Shown piece after piece: positions 1 through 7,473 of a stretch of DNA of 64,000 bases (its first letter is position 1; each line of letters starts with the position of its first letter). The notes beneath the pieces were generated by a model. The model searched no databases and was not told where the DNA came from. It worked only from the letters and a program-made list of their open reading frames with translations. The stretch is from positions 3,162,001-3,226,000 of the forward strand of contig NZ_CP051774.1 in assembly GCF_012913485.1 (NCBI RefSeq), read 5' to 3'. The position numbers and the translations under genes were made by a program. Origin of the DNA: Luteolibacter luteus (GTDB lineage: Bacteria; Verrucomicrobiota; Verrucomicrobiia; Verrucomicrobiales; Akkermansiaceae).

Positions 1-567
1 AAGGGCAAGATTTACCGCCTCTTCGAAGATGGCCGTGTGCCGGAGGACAATCCGAAGTTTGAGGGCAAGACCCCCGTTCCCGGTCTCTGGACCTATGGCC
101 ACCGTAATCCGCAGGGCCTCGATATCGATCCGCGCGACGGCTCGATCTACGACACCGAGCACGGCCCGCGCGGTGGCGACGAGCTGAACTGGATCCAGCC
201 CGGCCACAACTACGGCTGGCCGGTCATCACTTACGGCATGAACTACGACGGCACGCCGATCACCGGTAAGACGGCCGAGGAGGGCATGGATCAGCCGCTG
301 ACCTACTGGCAGCCGAGTATCGCCACTTGCGGGCTTTCCTTCTACCGCGGCGACAAGTTCCCGAAGTGGAAGAACGACCTCTTTGCCGGGGCGCTTGCCC
401 AGCAGGAGATCCGCCGCCTGCGGATCGTGGATCACAAGGTGACGGAGCAGGAAATCGTGCTGAAGAACATCGGTCGCGTGCGTGACGTCACGGACGCTCC
501 GGACGGTTTCATTTACGTCATTCTGAATGGTCCGGATCGCATTGTGCGGCTGGTTCCGGCAGAGTGA
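1..567 (+). CDS. PQQ-dependent sugar dehydrogenase, C-terminal part (5' end outside window)
   Basis: The reading frame is open from base 1, so this is the C-terminal 188 residues of a larger protein. It matches the glucose/sorbosone dehydrogenase (GSDH) beta-propeller family, periplasmic quinoprotein sugar oxidases: the tract YGHRNPQGLD is followed by EHGPRGGDELN and NYGWPV, the typical propeller-blade and PQQ-binding signature. The protein ends in the propeller with no cytochrome tail, unlike its neighbour. Its TGA overlaps the GTG of the next gene by 4 nt, so the two paralogs are probably translationally coupled and may act on related sugars. Family assignment is firm; substrate is unknown. 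Confidence 0.9.
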   Translation, partial: KGKIYRLFEDGRVPEDNPKFEGKTPVPGLWTYGHRNPQGLDIDPRDGSIYDTEHGPRGGDELNWIQPGHNYGWPVITYGMNYDGTPITGKTAEEGMDQPLTYWQPSIATCGLSFYRGDKFPKWKNDLFAGALAQQEIRRLRIVDHKVTEQEIVLKNIGRVRDVTDAPDGFIYVILNGPDRIVRLVPAE

Positions 568-1994
568 AGGGAGTGAAATCCCTGCTCCTCCTCACGGCAC
601 CGGCGTTGGCCGGTGCCGCCCCGCTTTCCATTTCCGCTCCACCGGATGCCGCGCTGGTCACCCCGCACCGCATCGAAGTGCTGGCGGAGGGGTTGAAGGT
701 GCCGTGGGAGCTGCGCTTCCTGCCGGATGGGCGGCAGATCTTCACCGAGCGGATCGGCCGGGTGAGGATCATCGAGGATGGGAAGCTTCTGGATGAGCCC
801 GCACTGATCCTACCCGCAGCCCAAGGGAACAAGATGGGGCTCTTGGGTCTCGTCCTGGCTCCGGATTTCGAGAAGACCGGTCACCTCTTTCTCGCTTGGG
901 ACAAGCAGCTCGGGGAGCGCCGCTTCGAGTTGCGCATGGAGCGCTACCGCTTGGAGGGTAATAAGCTGGTCGAGCCGAAGACCATCATTGAAGGGATCGC
1001 CGCGAATCAGAATCACACCGGCTGCCGCCTCGAATTCGGTCCGGATGGGAAGCTCTACATGACCACTGGCGATGCCGACCAAGCCGAGGGTTCCCAGAAG
1101 CTTGATCAGCTCCACGGCAAGATCCTGCGCTTTAACGCGGACGGGAGCGTGCCGGACGACAATCCCTTCGTGGGCAAGGAGGGCGCTCGCCCCGAGATCT
1201 GGTCCTACGGCCACCGGAATCCGCAGGGCCTCGCCTTCCAACCCGGGACCGGCCGCCTCTACGAATCCGAGCACGGCCCGCTTCATGGGGATGAGGTGAA
1301 CTTGATCGAAAAGGGCGCAAACTACGGCTGGCCCGTGATTTCGCACCGCCGCGAGGCCGAGGGGATGCGCGTGCCGCTGATCGAAGTCACCCCGGCGGTC
1401 GGCCCCGGCAGGCTGCTCTTTTACCAAGGGAAAGCCTTCCCGGAGTTGCGCGGCTCGCTGCTGCTGTGCTGCCTCCGCGGCTCGGCGGTCTTCCGGATTT
1501 CCCTCGGCGGCGATGGGCTGCCGGTCCACATCGAGCGCCTCTGGCACGAGAAATGGGGGCGGATCCGCTTCATCAATGAGGCTCCGGACGGCTCACTGTG
1601 GCTCGGCACTTCCATGCAGGATCCGCCCGAAGGCCGGCCGAACGAAGGTGATGACAAGCTGATCCACATCACCGCCGACCCAAAGGGCACGGTCGAAAAG
1701 GTGGCGGGAAACGCCGTCGAGCCGGTGCTTTTGACTCCGGCAACGGTCGATCCGGAAAAAATCATTGCCGCCGCCTGTGCCTCCTGTCACGGACCCGGCC
1801 TCGCCGGCGGTGAAAAGCGCGGACTTCTTTCAGGGGAGTTCAAACATGTCACAAATCCCGCCGATTTGGAAAAAACGATTCGCGATGGCCTCCCCGCTGC
1901 GGGCATGCCTCCGGCCTCGGGGCTGTTGAGCGACAGGCAGATAGGCATTGTTGCCGAGTTCATTCGCCAGAAGCGGGCCGCATCTTCGAATTGA
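564..1994 (+). CDS. PQQ-dependent sugar dehydrogenase with C-terminal cytochrome c domain
   Basis: The 476-residue protein starts at a GTG overlapping the previous stop (GTGA); a second GTG three codons on is an alternative. An N-terminal signal peptide (about residues 1-19) is followed by a GSDH beta-propeller (about 30-370) with SYGHRNPQGLAF near 214 and SEHGPLHGDEVN near 235. A c-type heme site, CASCH, lies at residues 405-409, with Met448 (GMPP) a plausible distal ligand. The architecture indicates a periplasmic sugar oxidase that passes electrons from PQQ to an attached cytochrome and then to the respiratory chain. It pairs with the upstream heme-less paralog. Function is inferred from the family; substrate is unknown. 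Confidence 0.9.
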   Translation: MKGVKSLLLLTAPALAGAAPLSISAPPDAALVTPHRIEVLAEGLKVPWELRFLPDGRQIFTERIGRVRIIEDGKLLDEPALILPAAQGNKMGLLGLVLAPDFEKTGHLFLAWDKQLGERRFELRMERYRLEGNKLVEPKTIIEGIAANQNHTGCRLEFGPDGKLYMTTGDADQAEGSQKLDQLHGKILRFNADGSVPDDNPFVGKEGARPEIWSYGHRNPQGLAFQPGTGRLYESEHGPLHGDEVNLIEKGANYGWPVISHRREAEGMRVPLIEVTPAVGPGRLLFYQGKAFPELRGSLLLCCLRGSAVFRISLGGDGLPVHIERLWHEKWGRIRFINEAPDGSLWLGTSMQDPPEGRPNEGDDKLIHITADPKGTVEKVAGNAVEPVLLTPATVDPEKIIAAACASCHGPGLAGGEKRGLLSGEFKHVTNPADLEKTIRDGLPAAGMPPASGLLSDRQIGIVAEFIRQKRAASSN

Positions 1995-1996
1995 AA

Positions 1997-2011
1997 TTAG
2001 AATTATTCTTG
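1997..2011 (+). promoter_or_regulatory. Candidate Fur/PerR-type operator
   Basis: TTAGAATTATTCTTG is an imperfect 7-1-7 inverted repeat (5 of 7 positions symmetric) resembling the PerR box layout. It lies about 40 bp upstream of a Fur-family gene and is the most AT-rich stretch nearby, which suggests autoregulation. This is a sequence resemblance only. Confidence 0.35.
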
Positions 2012-2051
2012 CCAAGATGGGGGGCGGGCCTAGTTTCCGCCGCCCCGACTC

Positions 2052-2492
2052 ATGGTGACTCATTCGTCAGATAGCACTCCCGACTTCGCGGCCGAAATGC
2101 CGGCCGAAATCTCCGGGCTGCGCATGACCCGCCAACGCTGGGAGGTCTATCGCCTGCTGATGGACCAGCGCGATCACCCGACCGCGAACGATGTTTTCAT
2201 GCGGATCAAGGATCGCCTGCCGAATATCTCGCTGGCAACGGTCTACAACTGCCTCGAAGCGCTGGTGCAGCACGGCCTGATCCGCCAGGTGAACTTCGAG
2301 CGCGAGTCCTCCCGCTTTTGCCCGAATCTCGAGGAGCACGGCCACTTCCACGACAAGCGGAGCGGCGTGATTCACGACGTGACCTTCAAGCCCGGCACCA
2401 ACCTCGCCGACTTCCTCGACCTGCCGCCCGGCACCGTCATCACCGACGTGGAGATCACCCTCCGCGGCGAAATCCCCGGCACTCCGGTTTAG
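2052..2492 (+). CDS. Fur-family transcriptional regulator lacking zinc CxxC motifs
   Basis: This 146-residue protein has the Fur winged helix: RMTRQRWEVYRLL near residue 24, HPTANDVF near 42 and the recognition-helix tract ISLATVYNCLEALV at about 59-72. The dimerisation part keeps HGHFHDKRSG at 96-105, where classical Fur, Zur and PerR have a histidine cluster followed by CxxC; here the cysteines are replaced (D101, S104), and no second CxxC is present. It should bind DNA as a dimer but cannot hold the usual structural zinc. It lies 36 bp upstream of sufC in the same direction, so it probably controls the suf/dps genes in response to iron or oxidative stress. The role is inferred; the family is clear. 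Confidence 0.88.
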   Translation: MVTHSSDSTPDFAAEMPAEISGLRMTRQRWEVYRLLMDQRDHPTANDVFMRIKDRLPNISLATVYNCLEALVQHGLIRQVNFERESSRFCPNLEEHGHFHDKRSGVIHDVTFKPGTNLADFLDLPPGTVITDVEITLRGEIPGTPV

Positions 2493-2528
2493 CCATTAGC
2501 ATTTAGCAATTTAGTCATTTTTCTTCTC

Positions 2529-3287
2529 ATGTCCCTCGTCATCACCGACCTGCACGCCACGCTCGAAGACGGCACCGAGATCCTCAAGGGCGTCTCCCTT
2601 GAAATCCCTGCCGGGGAAGTCCACGCGATCATGGGCCCGAACGGCTCCGGAAAATCGACCCTCTCCAAGGTGATCGCCGGCCACGAAGGTTACGTCGTCA
2701 CCAGCGGTTCCGTGACCCTCGACGGCGAGGACATCTTCGAGATGTCGATCGACGAGCGCTCCCGCGCCGGCATCTTCCTCGCCTTCCAGTATCCGGCGGA
2801 AGTCCCGGGCGTCTCGAATGCCAACTTCATCCGCGCCGCTCTCCAATCCCGCTTGCCGAAGGGTGAGGAGATCGACGCTGTCGCTTACTACAAGAACCTC
2901 TACTCGAAGATGGATCTGCTGGAGATGGACCGCAAGTTCACCGCCCGCTCCGTCAACGAGGGCTTCTCCGGTGGTGAGAAGAAGCGGAATGAAATCCTTC
3001 AGATGATGATGCTGGAGCCGAAATACTGCATCCTCGACGAGACCGACTCCGGTCTCGATATCGACGCGCTGAAGATCGTCGCGAAGGGCGTGAATGCCAT
3101 GCGTTCCCCGGAACGCGGTATGCTCCTCATCACTCACTACCAGCGCCTGCTGGATTACATCGCCCCGGACCACGTCCACGTGATGGCCGCGGGCAAGATC
3201 GTCCGTTCGGGCGGCCCTGAACTGGCCCTCGAGCTGGAGAAGAACGGTTACGATTTCCTCAAGGAAGAAGCATTGGTCACGGCCTGA
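2529..3287 (+). CDS. sufC: Fe-S cluster assembly ATPase SufC
   Basis: SufC is the cytosolic ABC-type ATPase that drives the SufBCD scaffold for iron-sulfur cluster assembly. The 252-residue protein has a Walker [10 protein letters not shown] at 36-44, the SufC-specific tract [15 protein letters not shown], an ABC signature [11 protein letters not shown] and a Walker [12 protein letters not shown], all at the family's usual spacing and length. It is the first suf gene of a collinear set with dps, sufB and sufD. The upstream 36-bp gap has short TTAGC-like direct repeats and no convincing ribosome binding site. Confidence 0.97.
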   Translation: MSLVITDLHATLEDGTEILKGVSLEIPAGEVHAIMGPNGSGKSTLSKVIAGHEGYVVTSGSVTLDGEDIFEMSIDERSRAGIFLAFQYPAEVPGVSNANFIRAALQSRLPKGEEIDAVAYYKNLYSKMDLLEMDRKFTARSVNEGFSGGEKKRNEILQMMMLEPKYCILDETDSGLDIDALKIVAKGVNAMRSPERGMLLITHYQRLLDYIAPDHVHVMAAGKIVRSGGPELALELEKNGYDFLKEEALVTA

Positions 3288-3310
3288 TCCCTGCTACGGC
3301 AGGCATTGCC

Positions 3311-3880
3311 ATGAAACTGCGCAAGACACGTCATCCCCTCGACAAGCAGAGCCGCGAAAAATCCGTCGCCCTGCTGAACGACTTCCTTGTACTCGCCATC
3401 GACCTCCGGCTTCAGGTGAAGCAGGCCCACTGGAATGTCCGCGGGCCGAACTTCATCAGCCTTCACGAGCTCTTCGACCGCTTGGCCGGCGAGCTGGAGG
3501 AAACGATTGATGAGTTGGCGGAGCGTGTCACCGCACTGGGTGGTCGTGCCCTCGGCACGGCGAACCGCATCGCCAGCAAGACCGATCTCGACGATCTGCC
3601 GAAGAAGGCGACCGGGGGTGCGGAACTGGTTGCCCTGATCGCGGACCGTTATGCTTCTGTTGCCGAATGCGCCGGGCTCGCCATCGAGCGTGCGCAGAAG
3701 GTGGACGACGAAGTCACTGCCGACCTTTTCATCAAGACCGCGCACGGCCTCGACCGCGCGCTGTGGTTCCTCGAAGCCACGCTCGAAGTCGCACCGGAGC
3801 CGTGCGGCTGCGAGGAGAGTTGTTCCGTTCCAAGTCCCGAATCCGACGGGGTGGCCGCAGACATGAAGTCCGGCGCCTAG
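3311..3880 (+). CDS. dps: Dps-family ferritin-like protein inside the suf operon
   Basis: Dps proteins form 12-subunit shells that oxidise Fe2+ with peroxide and store iron, and some bind DNA. The di-iron ligands of the inter-subunit ferroxidase site are visible at the expected spacing: His40 (in QAHWNVRG), His52, Asp67 and Glu71. The lysine/arginine-rich start (residues 2-17) resembles the DNA-binding tail. The C-terminal tail is unusual, with three cysteines (CGCEESC) and a polar extension, giving 189 residues against about 160-170 normally. Its place between sufC and sufB, with gaps of only 23 and 21 bp, suggests co-transcription and a link between iron storage and cluster assembly. Confidence 0.92.
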   Translation: MKLRKTRHPLDKQSREKSVALLNDFLVLAIDLRLQVKQAHWNVRGPNFISLHELFDRLAGELEETIDELAERVTALGGRALGTANRIASKTDLDDLPKKATGGAELVALIADRYASVAECAGLAIERAQKVDDEVTADLFIKTAHGLDRALWFLEATLEVAPEPCGCEESCSVPSPESDGVAADMKSGA

Positions 3881-3901
3881 TCCCAAGCATTTCCTTTCTC
3901 C

Positions 3902-5338
3902 ATGTCCTACGACGCATCCAGTACCATCGACGCCGAAACGCAGGAGGCGATCGACATCGACCGCACCAAGGGTGACTTCTCCTTCCCGGAGCGTCACAAG
4001 TTCGATGCCGGCCGCGGCCTGACCGAGCGCACGATCGACTACATCAGCGACGTCAAGGGCGAGCCGCAGTGGATCCGCGACTTCCGCCACAAGGCCCTCA
4101 AGGTCTTCCGCGAGAAGCCGATGCCGACCAACTGGGCGACCAAGGACCTAGACAACATCGACTTCGATATCATCCGCTACTACCTCTCCGACGGCGAGAA
4201 GCCGAAGCGTTCCTGGGAAGATGTGCCCGAAGACGTGCTCCGCACCTTCGAGCGCCTCGGCATCCCCGAGCAGGAGCGCGCCTTCCTCGCCGGCGTGGAG
4301 GCCCAGTATGATTCCGAGGCAGCCTACTCCAACATGAAGGAGGAGCTGACCAAGCAGGGCGTGATCTTCGTGAACTCCACGGAGGGCCTGAAGAATCACG
4401 AGGAGATCTTCCGTCCTTGGTTCGGCAAGGTCATCCCGACGGGTGACAACAAGTTCTCCGCGCTGAACAGTGCGGTCTTCTCCGGTGGCTCCTTCATCTA
4501 TATCCCGAAGGGCGTGAAGCTGAAGCAGCCGCTGCAGGCCTACTTCCGCATCAACTCCGAAAACTTCGGCCAGTTCGAGCGCACGCTCATCATCGCGGAC
4601 GAAGGTGCCGAGGTGATGTACATGGAAGGCTGCACCGCGCCGAAGTTCGAGACCTCGACGCTGCACTCCGCAGTCGTGGAACTGGTCGCGCTGAAGGGCG
4701 CGAAGATCCAGTACGTCACCGTGCAGAACTGGAGCAGCAACGTCTTCAACCTCGTCACCAAGCGCGGCCTCGCGATGGAAGACGCGGAAGTCCGCTGGAT
4801 CGACTGCAACATCGGCAGCCGCCTGACGATGAAGTATCCCGGCGTGATCATGAAGGGCGAGCGTGCCCGCGGCGAGGTGATCTCGATCGCGCTGGCAAAC
4901 AGCGGCCAGCACCAGGACACCGGCGCCAAGATGATCCACGCGGCGAACAACACGACCTCGAACGTCGTGTCGAAGTCCATCTCCGTCGGTGAAGGACGCG
5001 CGACCTACCGTGGCCAAGTCCACATCCCGAAGCATCTCAAGGGCTGCAAGAACAACACCGAATGCGATGCCCTGCTCATCAACACCCGCAGCCGCACGGA
5101 TACCTATCCGGCGATCACGGTGAAGGGGAACCAGCACGCCACCCAGCACGAGGCCTCGGTCTCGCAGGTGTCGGAAGACATGCTCTTCTACATGCAGCAG
5201 CGCGGCCTCAGCGAAGGGGCGGCGATGTCCCTCGCCGTGAACGGTTTCATCAACGACCTCGTCCGCGAGTTCCCGATGGAATACTCCGTCGAGCTCAAGC
5301 GCCTGATCGATCTCGAAATGGAAGGCAGCGTCGGCTGA
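3902..5338 (+). CDS. sufB: Fe-S cluster assembly scaffold protein SufB
   Basis: This 478-residue cytosolic protein matches SufB in length and in conserved tracts: [19 protein letters not shown] near residue 198, MEGCTAPKF near 241, the right-handed beta-helix core, and [20 protein letters not shown] near 412. SufB is the main scaffold on which clusters form in the SufBC2D complex. It follows dps by 21 bp. No sufS, sufE or sufU is present in this window, so cysteine desulfurase must be encoded elsewhere. Confidence 0.97.
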   Translation: MSYDASSTIDAETQEAIDIDRTKGDFSFPERHKFDAGRGLTERTIDYISDVKGEPQWIRDFRHKALKVFREKPMPTNWATKDLDNIDFDIIRYYLSDGEKPKRSWEDVPEDVLRTFERLGIPEQERAFLAGVEAQYDSEAAYSNMKEELTKQGVIFVNSTEGLKNHEEIFRPWFGKVIPTGDNKFSALNSAVFSGGSFIYIPKGVKLKQPLQAYFRINSENFGQFERTLIIADEGAEVMYMEGCTAPKFETSTLHSAVVELVALKGAKIQYVTVQNWSSNVFNLVTKRGLAMEDAEVRWIDCNIGSRLTMKYPGVIMKGERARGEVISIALANSGQHQDTGAKMIHAANNTTSNVVSKSISVGEGRATYRGQVHIPKHLKGCKNNTECDALLINTRSRTDTYPAITVKGNQHATQHEASVSQVSEDMLFYMQQRGLSEGAAMSLAVNGFINDLVREFPMEYSVELKRLIDLEMEGSVG

Positions 5339-5377
5339 TCGTTCCTCCACTTGTTATTTCTCACTTTCACTTAGTCG

Positions 5378-6688
5378 ATGCCTGCCGTGCTCGAACATCC
5401 CGCCACCCTGCTCGAATCCGCTCCCGAGACTCCCGCCGCTTTTCCCGCTTGGTTCGCCGAGCGCCAGCGTGCGGCATGGCAGCGTTTCCTGGAAACCCCG
5501 GCACCGAAGCGCGGTGACGAAACCTGGCGCTTCTCGTCCTACAAGCAGATGGACTTCGCCGGCTTCTCCGCGCGGAGCTTAGTGAGCTCGGCCTCCCAAC
5601 TGGTGGCCCGCTCGATCTCGCTTGAGGAAGTGGCGGCCAAGTTCGTCTTCGCGAACGACCAGCTCATCCATTCCGACGCGAAGCTGCCGGAAGGCGTGAT
5701 CTGCCTGCCGCTGGCCGAGGCTCTGGTCTCCCATGGCGATCTGGTGAAGGAGTATTTCATGAAGCGCGATACCCGCTTGGGTTCCGCGAAGTGGACGGCT
5801 CTGCATGAAGCGAATCTCCGCAACGGTCTCTTCGTCTTCGTTCCTGCGAATGTCGAAGTGGCTGGCACCATCGAGGTCTTCCACTGGCTCGAAGGCCAGG
5901 ACACTGCGATCTTCCCGCACACGCTGGTCATCACCGGCGCGAATGCCAAGGTGCGCGTGGTGGATTACTTCCAGTCCGCGAATGACAGCGATGCAGGTCT
6001 CGCGATCGCGGTGAACGATCTCAATGCCGGCCCGGGCTCGAAGCTCGATTACATCGCGATCCAAGCCTTCAACGAGAAAACCAAGGTCATCCAGGTGAAT
6101 GAGACCGGAGTGGCCAAGGATGCTACCGCCATCGGCTTCATCCTGAATACCGGTGCCGTCTGGGCGCGCAATGAATCGCTCAGCCGTCTCGAAGGAGAAG
6201 GCTCCCGCTCCGACATGCTTTCCGTCAGTATTCCCGCCCGTGAGCAGGAGTACGACCAGCGCACCTTCCAGCACCACGTGAGTCCGGGAGCCTATAGCGA
6301 CCTGCTCTACAAGAACTCCCTCTACGATGAGTCTCGTACCATCTTCTCGGGCCTGATCTTCGTGGACGAAGGCGCCCACCGCACCGACGCCTACCAGACC
6401 TGCCGCAATCTTTTCATGAGCGACGAGGCGGAGGCGAACTCGATGCCTGGCCTGGAGATCAATGCCGACGACGTGAAGTGTTCCCACGGCAGCACGAGCT
6501 CCCAGATCAGCGAGGATGAAATCTTCTACCTCCGCGCCCGCGGCGTGGATCCGGTGCGTGCCCGCCAGCTTATTGCCCGCGGTTTCTCCGTGGAAGTGAT
6601 CGAGCGCCTCGGCGATGAAAAGGTGGAGGAGATGGTCCTCCGCTTCCTTGATGACAAGTTCGCGCACATCGCGGGCGGCGGCGCTTGA
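5378..6688 (+). CDS. sufD: Fe-S cluster assembly protein SufD
   Basis: SufD is the SufB paralog that completes the SufBC2D scaffold and helps iron entry. The 436-residue protein has the family's N-terminal helical part with TWRFSSYKQMDF near residue 48, the beta-helix core, and the C-terminal tract KCSHGSTSSQISEDEIFYLR near 367 followed by ARGFSVEVIERL. It is the last gene of the fur-sufC-dps-sufB-sufD set and is followed within 40 bp by a terminator hairpin. Confidence 0.95.
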   Translation: MPAVLEHPATLLESAPETPAAFPAWFAERQRAAWQRFLETPAPKRGDETWRFSSYKQMDFAGFSARSLVSSASQLVARSISLEEVAAKFVFANDQLIHSDAKLPEGVICLPLAEALVSHGDLVKEYFMKRDTRLGSAKWTALHEANLRNGLFVFVPANVEVAGTIEVFHWLEGQDTAIFPHTLVITGANAKVRVVDYFQSANDSDAGLAIAVNDLNAGPGSKLDYIAIQAFNEKTKVIQVNETGVAKDATAIGFILNTGAVWARNESLSRLEGEGSRSDMLSVSIPAREQEYDQRTFQHHVSPGAYSDLLYKNSLYDESRTIFSGLIFVDEGAHRTDAYQTCRNLFMSDEAEANSMPGLEINADDVKCSHGSTSSQISEDEIFYLRARGVDPVRARQLIARGFSVEVIERLGDEKVEEMVLRFLDDKFAHIAGGGA

Positions 6689-6718
6689 GCCGGTCCCTGA
6701 CGAGCAGCCTTTCAACAG

Positions 6719-6753
6719 AAGACCCGGCCGCCCGCAATGGACGACCGGGTCTT
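6719..6753 (+). terminator. Hairpin terminator after sufD
   Basis: AAGACCCGG (6719-6727) pairs perfectly with CCGGGTCTT (6745-6753) across a 17-nt loop. The T run is short (CTTT). Because the stem is flanked by A and T residues it could act for sufD (plus) and for the convergent lipoprotein gene (minus). Confidence 0.6.
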
Positions 6754-6774
6754 TGGCATCAGGACGGTTAAATC

Positions 6775-7266
6775 TCAGTAGGGGTTCCGCACGATGACGT
6801 AGCCGCTGCCTTGCGACTGGTAATAGACATCCCCGGCGCGGTAGTAGCGCTTGCCGCCGTGGGTGACGACCTTGTAGCCGCGGGGAAGCTCCCGGATCAC
6901 GGTGACATCACGGCCAGGTCCCCGGCCGGGTCCGCGGTCCCAATCCCGATCGCGGCCACGATCCCGGTCACGGTCACGATCATGGCGATGGTCCCGGTCG
7001 TCGTGACGAGGGCCGCCGCGAGGGGCGTCCACCACGACGTAGCCCCGGCCCTGCGGACGGTAGTAGACGTTATCGTGGTAGTAGTAGTTCGTGCCGCCGA
7101 TCACTTCGGTGCGATAGCCGTGGGGCAGTGTCTGTACGACGTAGCCTGGGCGATGGACGGTGACCGTGGTGGAAGATAGGCCGGCGTAATAAGGATCAAC
7201 GCAGCTGGTCAGCAAGGCAGCGGAGCCGGCTGCAACAAGCGACAGAAGGGTGGTGATGGTTCTCAT
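6775..7266 (-). CDS. Small lipoprotein with two repeated GYxxxxxGGxxYY modules
   Basis: From the ATG at 7266 this encodes 163 residues with a signal peptide ending in a lipobox (LLTSC, Cys22), so it is probably an outer-membrane or periplasmic lipoprotein; an ATG four codons upstream (7278) is the alternative start. Two modules of the form LPxGY...GGxxYYY...VYYxxQGxGYVVV (about residues 46-80 and 127-160) flank a highly charged Arg/Asp/His-Gly linker rich in DRD and DRG. The modules resemble the DUF6515 type found in many Gram-negative bacteria. The function is not known. The linker's skewed composition suggests disorder or metal/nucleic acid contact, which is only a guess. Confidence 0.7.
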   Translation of the reverse strand: MRTITTLLSLVAAGSAALLTSCVDPYYAGLSSTTVTVHRPGYVVQTLPHGYRTEVIGGTNYYYHDNVYYRPQGRGYVVVDAPRGGPRHDDRDHRHDRDRDRDRGRDRDWDRGPGRGPGRDVTVIRELPRGYKVVTHGGKRYYRAGDVYYQSQGSGYVIVRNPY

Positions 7267-7418
7267 GGTATCAAGCATCGGTTACGGCCCGCCGGTTTCT
7301 GCCAACGAACTGTTGTGCTGTTAGTCGCAGGACCCATGCCTCAGGCATTGATCGGTTGAATCCGCTCACTGAGAGCATGTTGCGGGATGGTGTCCCGAGA
7401 GCGCCACGAGGATATCCA

Positions 7419-7450
7419 TGCACGCTGCATCCGGAATCATGCAGCGTGCA
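7419..7450. repeat. Perfect 12-bp inverted repeat with 8-nt loop
   Basis: TGCACGCTGCAT (7419-7430) and ATGCAGCGTGCA (7439-7450) form a perfect hairpin just 3' of the minus-strand gene ending at 7474. No T run follows on either strand, so it may be a processing or transcript-stabilising hairpin, or a dimer operator for the downstream lipoprotein gene. Confidence 0.6.
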
Positions 7451-7473
7451 ACCCTCGCAGCTTGTTGCGCTGC

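Noticed and set aside
4148-5350. 400-codon minus-strand frame opposite sufB
   Set aside because: It mirrors sufB exactly and has the low-complexity composition of an antisense shadow.
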